From Arbacia lixula (taxonomy: Eukaryota; Echinodermata; Echinoidea; Arbacioida; Arbaciidae): a stretch of DNA of 64,000 bases. This document shows, piece after piece, positions 54,501 through 64,000 of this stretch. The position numbers were made by a program, and so were the translations under genes. The notes below the pieces were generated by a model. The model was not told the origin of the DNA. It did no database searches and was given only the letters and a program-made list of their open reading frames with translations. The DNA lies in assembly GCA_963669155.1 (NCBI GenBank), contig OZ022590.1, positions 1,070,915 through 1,134,914 of the forward strand, read 5' to 3'. Position 1 is the first letter of the stretch. Every line of letters starts with the position of its first letter.

Positions 54501-56722
54501 TAGTATGTGGTGCACTGAGCATGCCATGCAACAAATTTTGTATACACTGATAAAAAAAAACATGCTTACAGTAATCTAATACAAGTTGTCATTATTCTCT
54601 CTCTAATTCAGTTTCAGTTAATATTTCAGGGATAAAAGAGTTGATCAGCATGGATACCTTTGTTTTTTAGTCTAAAAAATGTACTGAAATGAATTTGATA
54701 AAGAAATATTAAAACAAGGTAGTGTGCATTTGATCAGATACATTCAAGTTAGGTTATATATTCACCTTGACACACCCCATTTTCAGCATTTGTGACAAGA
54801 AATGCTGCAACTTCTTCTTTGTTGCCCTCTCTCTTTCCTGCAGAATAGAAACATGAACATATAAATCTAAACTAGATCAACCAAAATGAAATATGAACCT
54901 CATACATTTACAAAGTGTATGAAGGAGAAGTTCTAAGAAAAGGAAAGAAAGAAAATAAAAATAAACTTATTTTTCATACCTCATGAGATTCATTTATCAC
55001 GAGAATTTGGTGCAAAAAAAAACACACCACTGCATCCATCGAACATCAGTTTCTGAAAAAATCTATATGACTCAGGCTTACTTTTTAGGCTAAAGCATCG
55101 TGTTTCATGCTGAACTGGACAAAATAAACCATGGTTTAATTTAAAACTGCGGCTCCTTCCCTTTCTTCCCTTTCCCTTTGCCTATGCCAATTCCTTTGAG
55201 CTGTAGTATACATGGTAGCATATATTTTTAGAAACATTCCTGGATTCATCTATCCTTTTTTTTGTTGATATTTTGTAAAAAATATTATGTGCGCAGTGCA
55301 TGCAGGCATGCAGCCAGCGCACTGCTCTGCATCCTAAAATGGCGGCGGTATCGCCCCATGGCGTACTACGCTTTGTCGTGTGCAAATATGAGAGAAAGGT
55401 CAGTCTTGCGCTTTGCAGTGCTCTACAGTCTTTGGTTAAAACTATTTGTCAACCAGTCAATGAGCTGGAATATTAACGAGGGATAAAATATCGACCAGGC
55501 TGACTCTGGCGATTCCTAAAAAGGCACCGTCACGTCCAACGCCGGACCAACTAATGACAATGTTATTAAATAATTAAAGTTAGAAGTACAAATCTAAATT
55601 TAAGGGATAGAGTCGCATTTCATGATGCATAGACCTTCTATAATAAAGAAAAAAAACTGAATAGCAAAATAAACCGATTAAATTATTGTTGGACAAAGTC
55701 GTAGCTCACACCGGTCACCCTAGCCCCGGGACTGCTCCCGCGCAGCGGGAGCGTCCTGAGGGCTCGCCACCAATTTCCCTGCATGTCTGGTCCGACTACC
55801 GAGAAATCAACCCGTGCACATGAATGAATTACTCATTTCAAGTACATTTATCACATATAAATGGCCAAATGTATTGAATGTATACCTGAGCTATAAAATT
55901 GCTTGAAAATGCTAAGCAACGTTACATATTTCCTCTTCACATACGATCACGATCTTTGTGACAAATACGGTTTGCCGAGGCTGCCATCTTTGCTGCTTCA
56001 AAAATGTACACGGTAAAGGGGAACTGGCGCATGCGCATTAAGTTTTGCATCGCAGCTGCTGTCGTGCGATTCTGAACAACTTTAGGTCGAAAACAATTTT
56101 TTAAAAATACAACATGGATTAAATTCATCTTTAAACTAACTACGGAATTATTCAGGTATATATTTTACGTAAATATGTGCAATATATTTGAGATTTGAGT
56201 TACAGAATTGCTGAAACCAACTAATATAATCACTGCTAATCTCGACTTCCTTACTTCAAAGCTCCGTGCTACGCAGCCCGCTCACTGCGTGAGCGGGCTG
56301 GTCGCAGTAACGGTCACCCATGCCCTAGACAGGAATAACCGTCTCATTCGGGGGCATTCTTTAATCAAAATGACATTTTAGGACATACCCCCCGAATAGA
56401 TAGGGCGTTCAGAGGAGCCAGATGCATCTCAGCGGATCCAACGTCCTATAGAGACTGATTTTTCGGTCTACCCATGCCCATGCCCATGGCCACGGCCTGG
56501 CCCCGAGCATGCCCAGGCGCAGCCGCCTAGCCATGCCGCGACGTCCCCGGTCCGGGCAGGAAGCGATGGGGTGTAAACGTAGCAGCGCTTCAGCTGCAGC
56601 GATTAATTCAACCCCGAATCAAACCATCTCATCTTAGGGAAAAGAAAGCACGAGAAATGTTACTATCGGCATGTATCATTCCACACCACAAAAATAACGT
56701 TTCAACTTACCTCGGCCGCCAT
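48549..56722 (-). CDS. Unrecognised conserved-looking protein, 350 residues, nine exons
   Basis: Coding exons (minus strand, in order): 56711-56722, 54766-54837, 53905-53976, 53338-53429, 52925-52960, 51920-51992, 50655-50820, 49255-49533, 48549-48799. All introns are gt-ag, phases agree and the total is 1053 nt. The product starts MAAE, then a Lys/Arg-rich helix (ERERATKKKLQHFLSQMLK), GFKYFDIYMRGREELICTV, the region GFGYMDIGLPPASPSER, FLIAGYDKYSCPYVWVRSNH, a mixed helical domain (LRVWEILAELVKLC ... ALGAMAYFLQSVVLEGG), a coiled-coil-like LREVAEDLRDIQRSHLREF and a low-complexity Gln/Gly/Arg tail. No signal peptide or membrane segment is seen, so it is probably intracellular. I do not recognise the family. 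The donor after exon 8 is weak (GTGACT); without that splice the protein ends GDSVK at 49238. Confidence 0.85.
49548..49775 (+). repeat. Three-copy tandem repeat beside the exon 8 acceptor
   Basis: Units of about 75-80 bp with TTAACCTTCTCAGTCTCATG and GGGTTTTCATAGCTTGGTAC. The first unit begins some 15 bases from the exon 8 splice acceptor of the minus-strand gene, so it occupies the branch-point region. Confidence 0.8.
49975..50139. mobile_element. CACTACAG MITE, copy 2 (left tip missing)
   Basis: Keeps the GGGAAAGGGAAAGGG arm, the TTCAGCATGAAACGTGATG centre and the right tip GAGCTGTAGTG followed by TA; the left CACTACAGCTCAAAGG tip is absent. Confidence 0.75.
51546..51876. mobile_element. 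MITE with GGTGTNNCACCRAGAT tips
   Basis: About 330 bp; the left end GGTGTTCCACCGAGATGCGC and GTTACGCACAACTTTATGCG return inverted at the right (TGCGTAACTTACAAATATCT, TTGGTGACACAC). It lies in intron 6 of the minus-strand gene. Related copy at 31320-31566. Confidence 0.75.
52150..52350 (+). mobile_element. LINE 3'-end fragment
   Basis: AT-rich sequence ending in TTGAATCTTGAATCTTGAATC, a short tandem tail of the kind found at LINE 3' ends, in an intron of the minus-strand gene. No coding part remains. Confidence 0.4.
52443..52660 (+). mobile_element. piggyBac-like MITE left part
   Basis: TTAACCCACTCTTTACTGAG followed by GCCACATAAATGCAGGCTGG and CTGCTGTTCGG, matching 26800-26990 in order. Right tip not found. 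Confidence 0.45.
55091..55208. mobile_element. CACTACAG MITE, half copy
   Basis: Only the right half: CATCGTGTTTCATGCTGAAC, the CTCCTTCCCTTTCTTCCC tract and the tip CTTTGAGCTGTAGTA. Confidence 0.7.
55734..55752. other. GC-rich hairpin 1
   Basis: GCTCCCGC, loop GCA, GCGGGAGC: a perfect 8-bp stem, next to CCGGTCACCCTAGCCCC. Confidence 0.6.
56274..56300. other. GC-rich hairpin 2
   Basis: CAGCCCGCTCAC, loop TGC, GTGAGCGGGCTG: a perfect 12-bp stem, followed by ACGGTCACCCATGCCCTAG, which resembles the sequence beside hairpin 1. Confidence 0.65.
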
Positions 56723-59700
56723 ATCAATTGCAGTAGTAATGTCCCTCTCAAAATATAAACTTCACTAGAATCTAATGTGAATCGGCAAATTGATAATAAA
56801 CATAGAAAACATAAAAGTCGTGCGTTGCGTTCGCTTCTTCACCTGTTGCCAATTGACAGTAACACATATCTTGCCCATTTGCTGGTCTTGCAACCAAAAC
56901 AGACAGTACTGTATTTGGTTCTTCAGCTAGTTTATCCAAGTATGTTTCATTAATTTGTCAAAATTTGTCGTTTTTATATCAGGTGTTTTTTTTTTTTTTT
57001 TTTTTAATTTCAAGTGCTTTTACCGGCCATTTGTACCTGATTTTTTTTTATTCTAGAAGGTAACTTTGTTAAAATAGCTTTCCTGTGAGATATACTATGA
57101 CTATAAATGTATCTTAATTTTTTAAAGCACAATAAATGAGTAAAATCTAGGTTTTTATGCATTATGTGTCTACCACATAAACAAACTGCAAAATAGACAA
57201 ACATATAGAAATGTACATACACAGAAAGCAGCTAATTTCATGTAGAATTTGCTTTCAATCGGAACAGCCATACTTCCATTAATACATCATTTTCCAGACC
57301 TATTTTATTCACCAACCACAATAAAGCGATAAGAAGATAAAAAAAAAAGCACATACTACACCATTTCATTGTTTTCATTCGTTTTATTTCAGACACACAT
57401 ACAGAGAGAATCATAGATGTGAGGTCTTCATTAAAGACAGCACCGTCTTACGATTGAGTGGAAATTGTGAATAGTCTTGTATTGTCATGGCAAAATCAAA
57501 TATACACTGTAGGTTCCAGAGAAAGTCTGATCAAGAATGACAGAGACTAATTCATAAACTGCACGGTCGACCATACACTCTCAAGAGCTACCTAATACAT
57601 GTATATTGTACAGTCTTTGCAATGATGCGCCATGAGAAAAGACTAGCTATCACAGATAACCGGATGCGAACAAGAGCTCATGAATGGAAATAGCAATCTG
57701 CACACACTTCCCGGGATGGCTGATAAAAGAACAGCTGTTAAGAATCAAAGCAGCATCATTATCGGCTCATCTTACCAAGCCAAACCTAGTAACACTAATA
57801 GCCATCATCCCTGGTTGACCACCACCGAGACACCATTTTCTTACAAACTAGTGAGACAAGTGTACATCAATCTAAACCATGCTGCCGCTTGATCTGGTCT
57901 ATTTGTGAGTCAGTGAAATGTTGGCTGCTCAAGTTTACCTATACCTCAACAAATAAGAGCTATAAAATGCAGACTAGCAAATGGTATAGTCTTGGATGAC
58001 AAATCTTCGCTCCCATTTTTTCGGCATCATGACCTTTATGTCTCATGATGTGCAAAATATAAACACAATACATCATACATACTGGATTAAAGTTACACAC
58101 TTGAATATCTATTAGAGCAGGAGTCCTCAATAGGTCTCTTCTACACTTACATGATAGATTTTACATTTACACAACTAGATTTCAAAGATAGTACGAAGAC
58201 CAAGGGGGATAGTTCACCCAATAGTAAAAACAGCTTTTTTCTTTAAGCTAAGACACCCTGTTACACTAACATTATCATATTCGCATGTTAATATTCTACC
58301 CAGTGTTCTGCGGTCATTCACTGCACAGGAACACCTGCCATATCACCACCTACCACACCACATATCACTTTGGATGGAACAGCTGTGTGAAGGCTTTGTA
58401 CTTAAAAGAGGTTTGGCAGGAAAATCAGCTACTATACTGCACACTTCTTTTGAGCAAACAGTCGTGCCTTTATTATTATTTTTTTTTTTTACAAATACCA
58501 CATCAACACAGCCTACATGATATAACAAAAAGCACTTGATACAAGAGCACAAATTTTCTTGTGTTTATCTTGCCATTTTCCAGTTACATGTTACATTACA
58601 TTTTATATTTTTCACAAGCAAACATGAATAGGATCATCAATCTTTTGATGGAACGTTATTGCACTCTTTTAACCACATTTCTTTTATTGGTATCTTCGAC
58701 TGGTATTTTGATTAACATTAAGAACATACAAGATCAAATCAAGTAATTAAGATTAGAATTCAAGATGTAATGATAGAATTAAATCTGACATCTTTTTTTT
58801 TAGCTTTAGTCATTTAATTGGACTGCTACACATAATTGCTTCTAGATTTAACACTATGAGCTATGTTTAATTGACAGAACACATGGCTTTGCTCAAAAGG
58901 GAAGTTTTTATGATATTCCACGTATCAATACAAGCTATTCAAGTTTGTATGTACAATAAATATTATGAATGCTTTTGAAAACACTAAGAAAGAATTATAA
59001 AACAATAAATATACTATTTTTTAACATTGAACTGGTATCTACATGTATTGGTAAAGGTGGTGAGCCTTTTTGCAGGCCTACAGTTGTGATTTATAAAAGA
59101 AAATACAGTACAGTGAAAGAACTTCCCTCAAAATATGTAGGAACTAAGGACTTCACTTTACAATGTAGTGACTCTACTGCCAATGGACTTGCCACTTTTT
59201 TTTCTCTTGGGTTGTCTCAAGATACAGTCTAGCATGAGCAGATATTCATACAGTAATGTAAACCTCATTTTGAACATGACAACCTAAGCGACTCGTGCAA
59301 ATAAATCATGTACACAGGGTCCTTTTTTGTCAGTTTTAAGATAAGATAAGAGTATGTATGCACATGGAAAATATGATTTAATCAAACTTTTATATGACAA
59401 CTTTTTACATTACTTCAAGGCTCATGATACCCACATCGTCTGCAGGGCTATATACTCTACAACATTCTTGTTCCACAGTATATCAATTCTGTGATGTAAT
59501 ACCTTTAAACGGAAATCAACAAATTTTTAAATAACACTTCTTCATGATACCAGAACATCACTTTTGTACCTTAATATTAGTCACACTGTGTAAAACTACA
59601 TACAAAAATAAAAGTAAAGATTACTGGTAAGAAAAATAATCACTCTAACATCTGATCATTGTGAACAATCAAAGCGCCGGCAACAATAACTGTCTTCAGG

Positions 59701-60137
59701 GCCAATTGACTTGAAAGAGCACCACATTTTTAGGGTACAGGTGAGAGATTCAAACATACGCAAGCCAAATATTCTGGTAGCAATATGATATAAAGCATTA
59801 CACACAGTCAGCTTTGGTGTAGTCGAGCATGTGAATGGATGAGATCAAAAAGGTGAAAAGAAGAGATAAGAGACGAGGATAAGAAAATGAGAACGAAGAA
59901 GGAAGTTGAGAGGAGGAATGGGGGATGAAGAGGGAGACGAGAGGACGAAGAAGAAGGAGAAGAATAAGAAATAGAATGATCATTCCATCCAGTATGTAAC
60001 AATCACACACAAAGCTCCTCAAGTGTTTCTAGTAAAAGGTCAAATGTTTGGTTGACAGCATTAAACTCAAGAGCGCAAAGTCACTTTACAGCTTAATCTT
60101 GACTGGTCTAGCATTCCCATCAGAAATACAATAAAAA
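56723..60137. other. Spacer between the 350-residue gene and GCC2
   Basis: Upstream promoter side of the minus-strand gene (about 56723-56900), then AT-rich DNA with a poly-T run (56985-57004) and GA/CT-rich DNA near 59830-59990. It may include a long GCC2 3' UTR. Small frames such as 57680-57892 lack support. Confidence 0.5.
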
Positions 60138-61520
60138 ACTAGAGCAATTCGACTGCCACGCAGTCGATAAATATGCCTCCGCCTCTTTGCTATTCTCAGA
60201 AAATGTGTATGTTTGGTGGGCAATGTACCATTGAGCATATGTGAAATGAAAATATCACATTACGTTTTTCCAAGTTTAGCCAAGTTTGGCAATGTTCAAT
60301 GACTTTTGACCTCTTACTTCTTTGACTTCCAATCTAACCAGTCTGTCTAAATCCATCCTTGTATCAAGTTTGTTTAAAATTAGCCAATTTTGGGGTGAAG
60401 TTCATTGAACTTTGACCTTTCAGGAATTTTACCCAAACTTCACCAGTCTACCTCCATGAAGTAATACATCTCTGTACTATGTTAGGTTTGAATTGGATCA
60501 TTAGTATTGGATTCAATGTGAAAAATATCTATTTGGGGGCAATTTTTAGCCAATTCTGGCAAAGTTCATTGACCTTTGATCTCTGACCTTTGAGAAATTT
60601 CACCAAAAATGTCATGCAGTCTACCCCCAAGTAGTGATCCATCTTTGCACCATGTTTGGTTGGTATTGCATCATTGGATTTTGATACATTTTGAAAATTA
60701 TCACTTTGGGGGCAATTTTATCTAATTTTTGGCAAAGTTCATTGACCTTTGACCTTTGAACTCTCAGGAATTTTACCCAAACTTTCACCAGTCTACCTCC
60801 ATGAAGTGATGCATCTCTGTACCATGTCTGGTTAGAATTGCACCATTGGATTTGGATTTGGGTTCATTGTGAAAAATATAAATTTTGCAAAGTTCATTGA
60901 CCTTTGACCTCTGACCTTTCAGCAATTTCACCAACAATGTCACCAGTCTAACCCCAAGAAGTGATCCATCGTTTCACTATGTTTGGTTGGAATTGCACCA
61001 TTGGATTTGGATTTATTGTGAAAATTTTAAAGTTTGGGGCAATTTCTCGCCAATTTTGGCAAAGTTCATTGACCTTTGACCTCTGAACTTTCAGGAATTT
61101 ACCAAAAATGTCACCAGTCTATCCCCAAGTAGTGATCTATCTTTGTACCATGTTTAATGAGAATTGGATCCTTGGATTTGGATTTATTGTGAAAAAGGTC
61201 AATTTTGGGCAATTTTTACAGAGTTCATTGACCTTTGACCTTTGACCTCAATCAGATTTGACCCCAATTTTACACACTTCATTAGTTTCATGCAATACAT
61301 ACATGTACCAAGTTTGAAGCAAATCTGCTTAATGGTTCTCAAGATATTGCCAAAACGGATTCGGGACGGACGGACGGACGGACTTACGGACGGACGGACG
61401 GACGGACGGACGGACGGACTTACGGACGGACGGACGGACGGACGGACGGACGGACGGACGGACGGACGGACAACCCGAAAACATAATGCCTCCGGCCACT
61501 TCGTGGCGGAGGCATAAAAA
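60138..61520. repeat. Complex repeat element with DR1-like motifs, (GGAC)n and terminal hairpins
   Basis: Seven diverged units of about 155-175 bp, each with TTCATTGACCTTTGACCT-like sequence and a CACCAGTCTACC / GTACCATGTTTGG body, lead into a (GGAC)n tract at 61367-61471. The left end has a hairpin GACTGCCACGCAGTC with TGCCTCCGCC; the right end has TGCCTCCGGCCAC-TTC-GTGGCGGAGGCA. Such elements are common in echinoderms and molluscs. Frames across GGAC (Arg-Pro-Ser-Val or Gly-Arg-Thr-Asp) are artefacts. Mechanism of spread is unknown to me; no transposase. Confidence 0.8.
61367..61471 (+). repeat. (GGAC)n microsatellite
   Basis: About 25 GGAC units, interrupted twice by TTAC. Confidence 0.97.
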
Positions 61521-62688
61521 TACATAATTTTCAGAGTGAGCAACACTGCGCAGAATCCACTGCCTACTACCAGAACATCTATGGTATCCACAAACAACTA
61601 AATCACCCCTTGCTAACTGTTTCCAAGACCAACATCACTGCATGCACATTGTACCTGGTCATTAATATTCTTGACATATATGACAGAAAATAATATGAAC
61701 ATCCTGCACAACTTCATAAGAGCAGCCTTCGTCAACTATCACTGGTGGGAACAAAACTATTTTGGGTAAAAGCACTTCTTCAAATGGAGAAAGCATATAG
61801 AGGCATTTATGCAGTATTTAATCTTGATTATCCATCTTTCAATGATTGATCAAGGCAAAATATAGTTATGATGCATTACTTACTAACAAAACTAACAAAA
61901 AGGTATACAATTATGAAAATGAATTACAGTAATTACAAGAATTTCACAATATGAATCCAAAAGAAGAAAGCCCAGAGGTAATATAAAATGTCTCCTTTTC
62001 TAAGAACATAACTATTTACAGCAATAGAATATCACCTACACAATTTACAATAATTACAAAACAAATGGAATAATCAATAAATCATTGTATTATATGATTT
62101 TCTTTTTTTCATGCACCAATGTGATGAAATATAAACATAAGACACATTTTATCCCTACAGAAGCTTTTACAAGCAAGTGACATGTACGTACACTTCCTTC
62201 TAACAAATCCTTTGGAGGTAGGTACAGTGTATGCTATTGCAGAGTGATCAAAATAACAAATAAACTGAAACAATGGTGGTCTTGTTGATACAATGTTGTG
62301 AAGTTTGAGATCATCTTGAGCTTTCTCAAGATGTTCTATTGATAAAACGGGAATCTCATGTTGTGAGAATCTCTTGAGTTAATAAAAACAACAGATAAAT
62401 GTCATTTTAGTTGCTTTGATCTGAAAAAAACCCATTATAAACATTTCTAATAAAATGTATCAGTAACTTCTCTATCAGTATAAGTGCCATATCCTGTAAT
62501 GTAGGCGATCATGGAGTGCCACAACTTTCTGTCCTGAACTCTCAGTATGAGCTCCACATCATCAGTAACTCTAACATCCTAAATAAGGCATCTTCTTGAA
62601 GCATCATTGTCAAATCTATTGCAATATATTATTCTTAGCAGTAGCAGCAATGTGACGACTGTTTGTGTGTTATCCGGGAAGCCAGGTG
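61521..62688 (-). other. Probable GCC2 3' UTR
   Basis: AT-rich DNA directly downstream of the GCC2 stop on the minus strand. No other gene seen; no clear poly(A) signal chosen. Confidence 0.5.
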
Positions 62689-63122
62689 CTATATCAGTCC
62701 TCCTGACCAGCGATGGAGATACGAGCCAACTTGCGATCCAGACTTCTGTGTGGCGTCATCACCTGGAATACAGAGAAAAATGAAGGTAAATTAATTTAAA
62801 TAAAAGGAGATGTTCAGAGAAGGCAAATTACTAAATGTTTGAGGGAAATTAAACAAATATTTAGAAGATTGTGAATGTCACCGTATGCCCCCACATTCCA
62901 ACACGACTTTTGCAAGTGGGACATCCTGTCTTCAAGGGAAAAAGGATTTTTGTCTAATCATTTTAGTATCATACAGGTTGACATCTGTATATAGCACTGA
63001 TCACCATGGTTACCTTGAGCCACTGTTGCTAGCTGTTTGAGCTCCGTCTCACTCAGTTTCAGCATGGTCTTGAGCACAGGGATTAGTCGTCCTTTCTCAT
63101 CTCCTTGAGGTAGCAGCACAAA
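62689..63122 (-). CDS. GCC2: GCC2 (GCC185) golgin, last two exons, GRIP domain
   Basis: Golgin of the trans-Golgi; its C-terminal GRIP domain binds Arl1/Rab GTPases and tethers endosome-derived vesicles. Exons 63014-63122 and 62689-62762 (minus strand; donor GTAACC, acceptor ATTCCAG) join in phase 1. The first reads FVLLPQGDEKGRLIPVLKTM and LKLSETELKQLATVAQ; the second reads GDDATQKSG then GSYLHRWSGGLI and a stop at 62689. The human GCC2 end has the same layout (LLPVINTMLQLS, VAQGEE, SYLHSWSG). The Tyr of the GRIP domain and the very long coiled coil lie in upstream exons beyond the right edge. GOLGA1/GOLGA4 GRIP ends fit less well. Confidence 0.88.
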
Positions 63123-64000
63123 CTGCAACAAAAACAAAACATACAACAAAAACCCCATTATTACGTAGAGCTATTCACAGCCAAGGAACATGCTTTTGCC
63201 CGTTTGTTAGCTGCATTTGGTGTGAACTGGTATGGTCCATTGGATCAAGTTATCACCTCACTGGACTTTGATGGAAAATTGTTTCTAGATACAGCGTATT
63301 GTGAAAATCATTAATACATTGCAAGGTTTGATTGAGTTTTGTTCATCTGATTCTTATTGTAAAAAAAATACTATTTTGGCAAGTTGTCAGTTCATCAGAC
63401 TTTGATGGAAAACTGTCCAGTTATTGTGAAAATAATCAATATATTGCAAGGTTTGATTGAAATTTTGTTGATCTGATTCTTATTGTAAAAATACTATATA
63501 AGCAATGTGCAATGTCTTTTTTTTTTTAATTTGAGGAGGGGTTTTATCTCAAATCTTATCAGGTCAGCTCCATGTGGTGGTGAACTATCTATCCATTACA
63601 TTTAACTTAGCTCATTGAATTGATAGTTATTGTAAAACAACAATTTTGCTATTTATTTCAAAATTCAATGACCTTTGACCTCAGATAAATGTGACCTCAA
63701 TTTTACAAGTTCACCTGTTCCATGAATTCCAATCTTTGTAAATCTTGATCATTTTTTGTTTATATTGCAAACAAGATAAAAACCACCCCAAAATAAACAT
63801 ATGTATGAATAACATTATGTAAGTGGCTCATAACTTACAAAATTACATTACTTATAATGGAAGCAATTAAAATTGACACTTGTTACATTAATATAATGTA
63901 ATAGAAAAAGGACATTCGTAGCAAAGGTGTATATTTAAAATATAGTTCAACACCAAAACATGAAACTTAGAATGCTTTTTTTTTTTTTACATAAATGATA
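63123..64000 (-). other. GCC2 intron reaching the window edge
   Basis: AT-rich intron. Contains a diverged pair of repeats (GCAAGGTTTGATTGARTTTT near 63319 and 63449) and another TGACCTTTGACCTC motif at about 63670. No further exon recognised. Confidence 0.55.

Larger units (their letters stand above)
54838..56710 (-). other. Intron 1 of the 350-residue gene
   Basis: 1.87-kb intron with unusual content: a half MITE (55091-55208), ATG-containing GC patches (AAAATGGCGGC near 55338 on plus; CAAAGATGGCAGCC near 55990 on minus), two strong GC hairpins (55734-55752 and 56274-56300) and a GC-rich block at 56330-56600. It may include an alternative promoter. Confidence 0.5.

Noticed and set aside
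61199..61597. 132-residue minus-strand frame with Arg-Pro-Ser-Val repeats and its plus-strand partner
   Set aside because: Translation of (GGAC)n within a dispersed repeat.
63196..63235. LLAAFGVNWYG reading resembling a Tctex1 C-terminus
   Set aside because: Chance similarity; it lies in the GCC2 intron on the opposite strand, 31 kb past the true last exon.

Overview
The window reads as nuclear DNA of a marine invertebrate, most likely an echinoderm such as a sea urchin. The signs are AT-rich non-coding DNA, small exons with canonical gt-ag introns, dense palindromic MITEs, long simple repeats (GT, CT, GGAC, poly-G/C), a large foldback transposon, a Ty3/Gypsy element with gag and pol in one frame, and conserved animal genes. 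The species is inferred, not proven.

Layout, left to right. 1-1613: 3' part of a LINE with a reverse transcriptase reading frame. 2223-2262: probable first coding exon of a minus-strand gene that runs off the left edge. 2809-18552: one very large foldback DNA transposon with a 9-bp target duplication (one mismatch), matching subterminal arms, and arms filled with ~89-bp tandem repeats. Its core holds older repeats, a LINE relic and a minus-strand exon for a PHD-like zinc finger. A recent Gypsy element (10680-15666, identical 151-bp LTRs, 5-bp target duplication) sits inside its right arm. 18685-32218: DYNLT2B (TCTEX1D2), a dynein light chain of ciliary dynein-2, in five plus-strand exons whose introns carry several MITE families. 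32219-48548: mostly non-coding, with more MITEs, a SINE, a candidate two-exon microprotein and a candidate TATA promoter. 48549-56722: a nine-exon minus-strand gene for a 350-residue protein I do not recognise; all splice phases agree. 62689-63122: the last two exons of GCC2, a trans-Golgi GRIP-domain golgin, on the minus strand. A repeat carrying about seven direct-repeat nuclear-receptor-like motifs (60138-61520) lies downstream of it.

Main biological point: the foldback element landed between two divergently oriented genes whose start codons would otherwise lie about 670 bp apart, pushing a probable bidirectional promoter apart by 15.7 kb. The insertion stops at the edge of an RFX X-box-like site just upstream of DYNLT2B. 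It places CRE motifs from the transposon terminus about 200 bp upstream of the DYNLT2B start codon. The arms contain dozens of copies of a motif also found at the transposon tips, which suggests that the arrays are multiplied transposase-binding sites.
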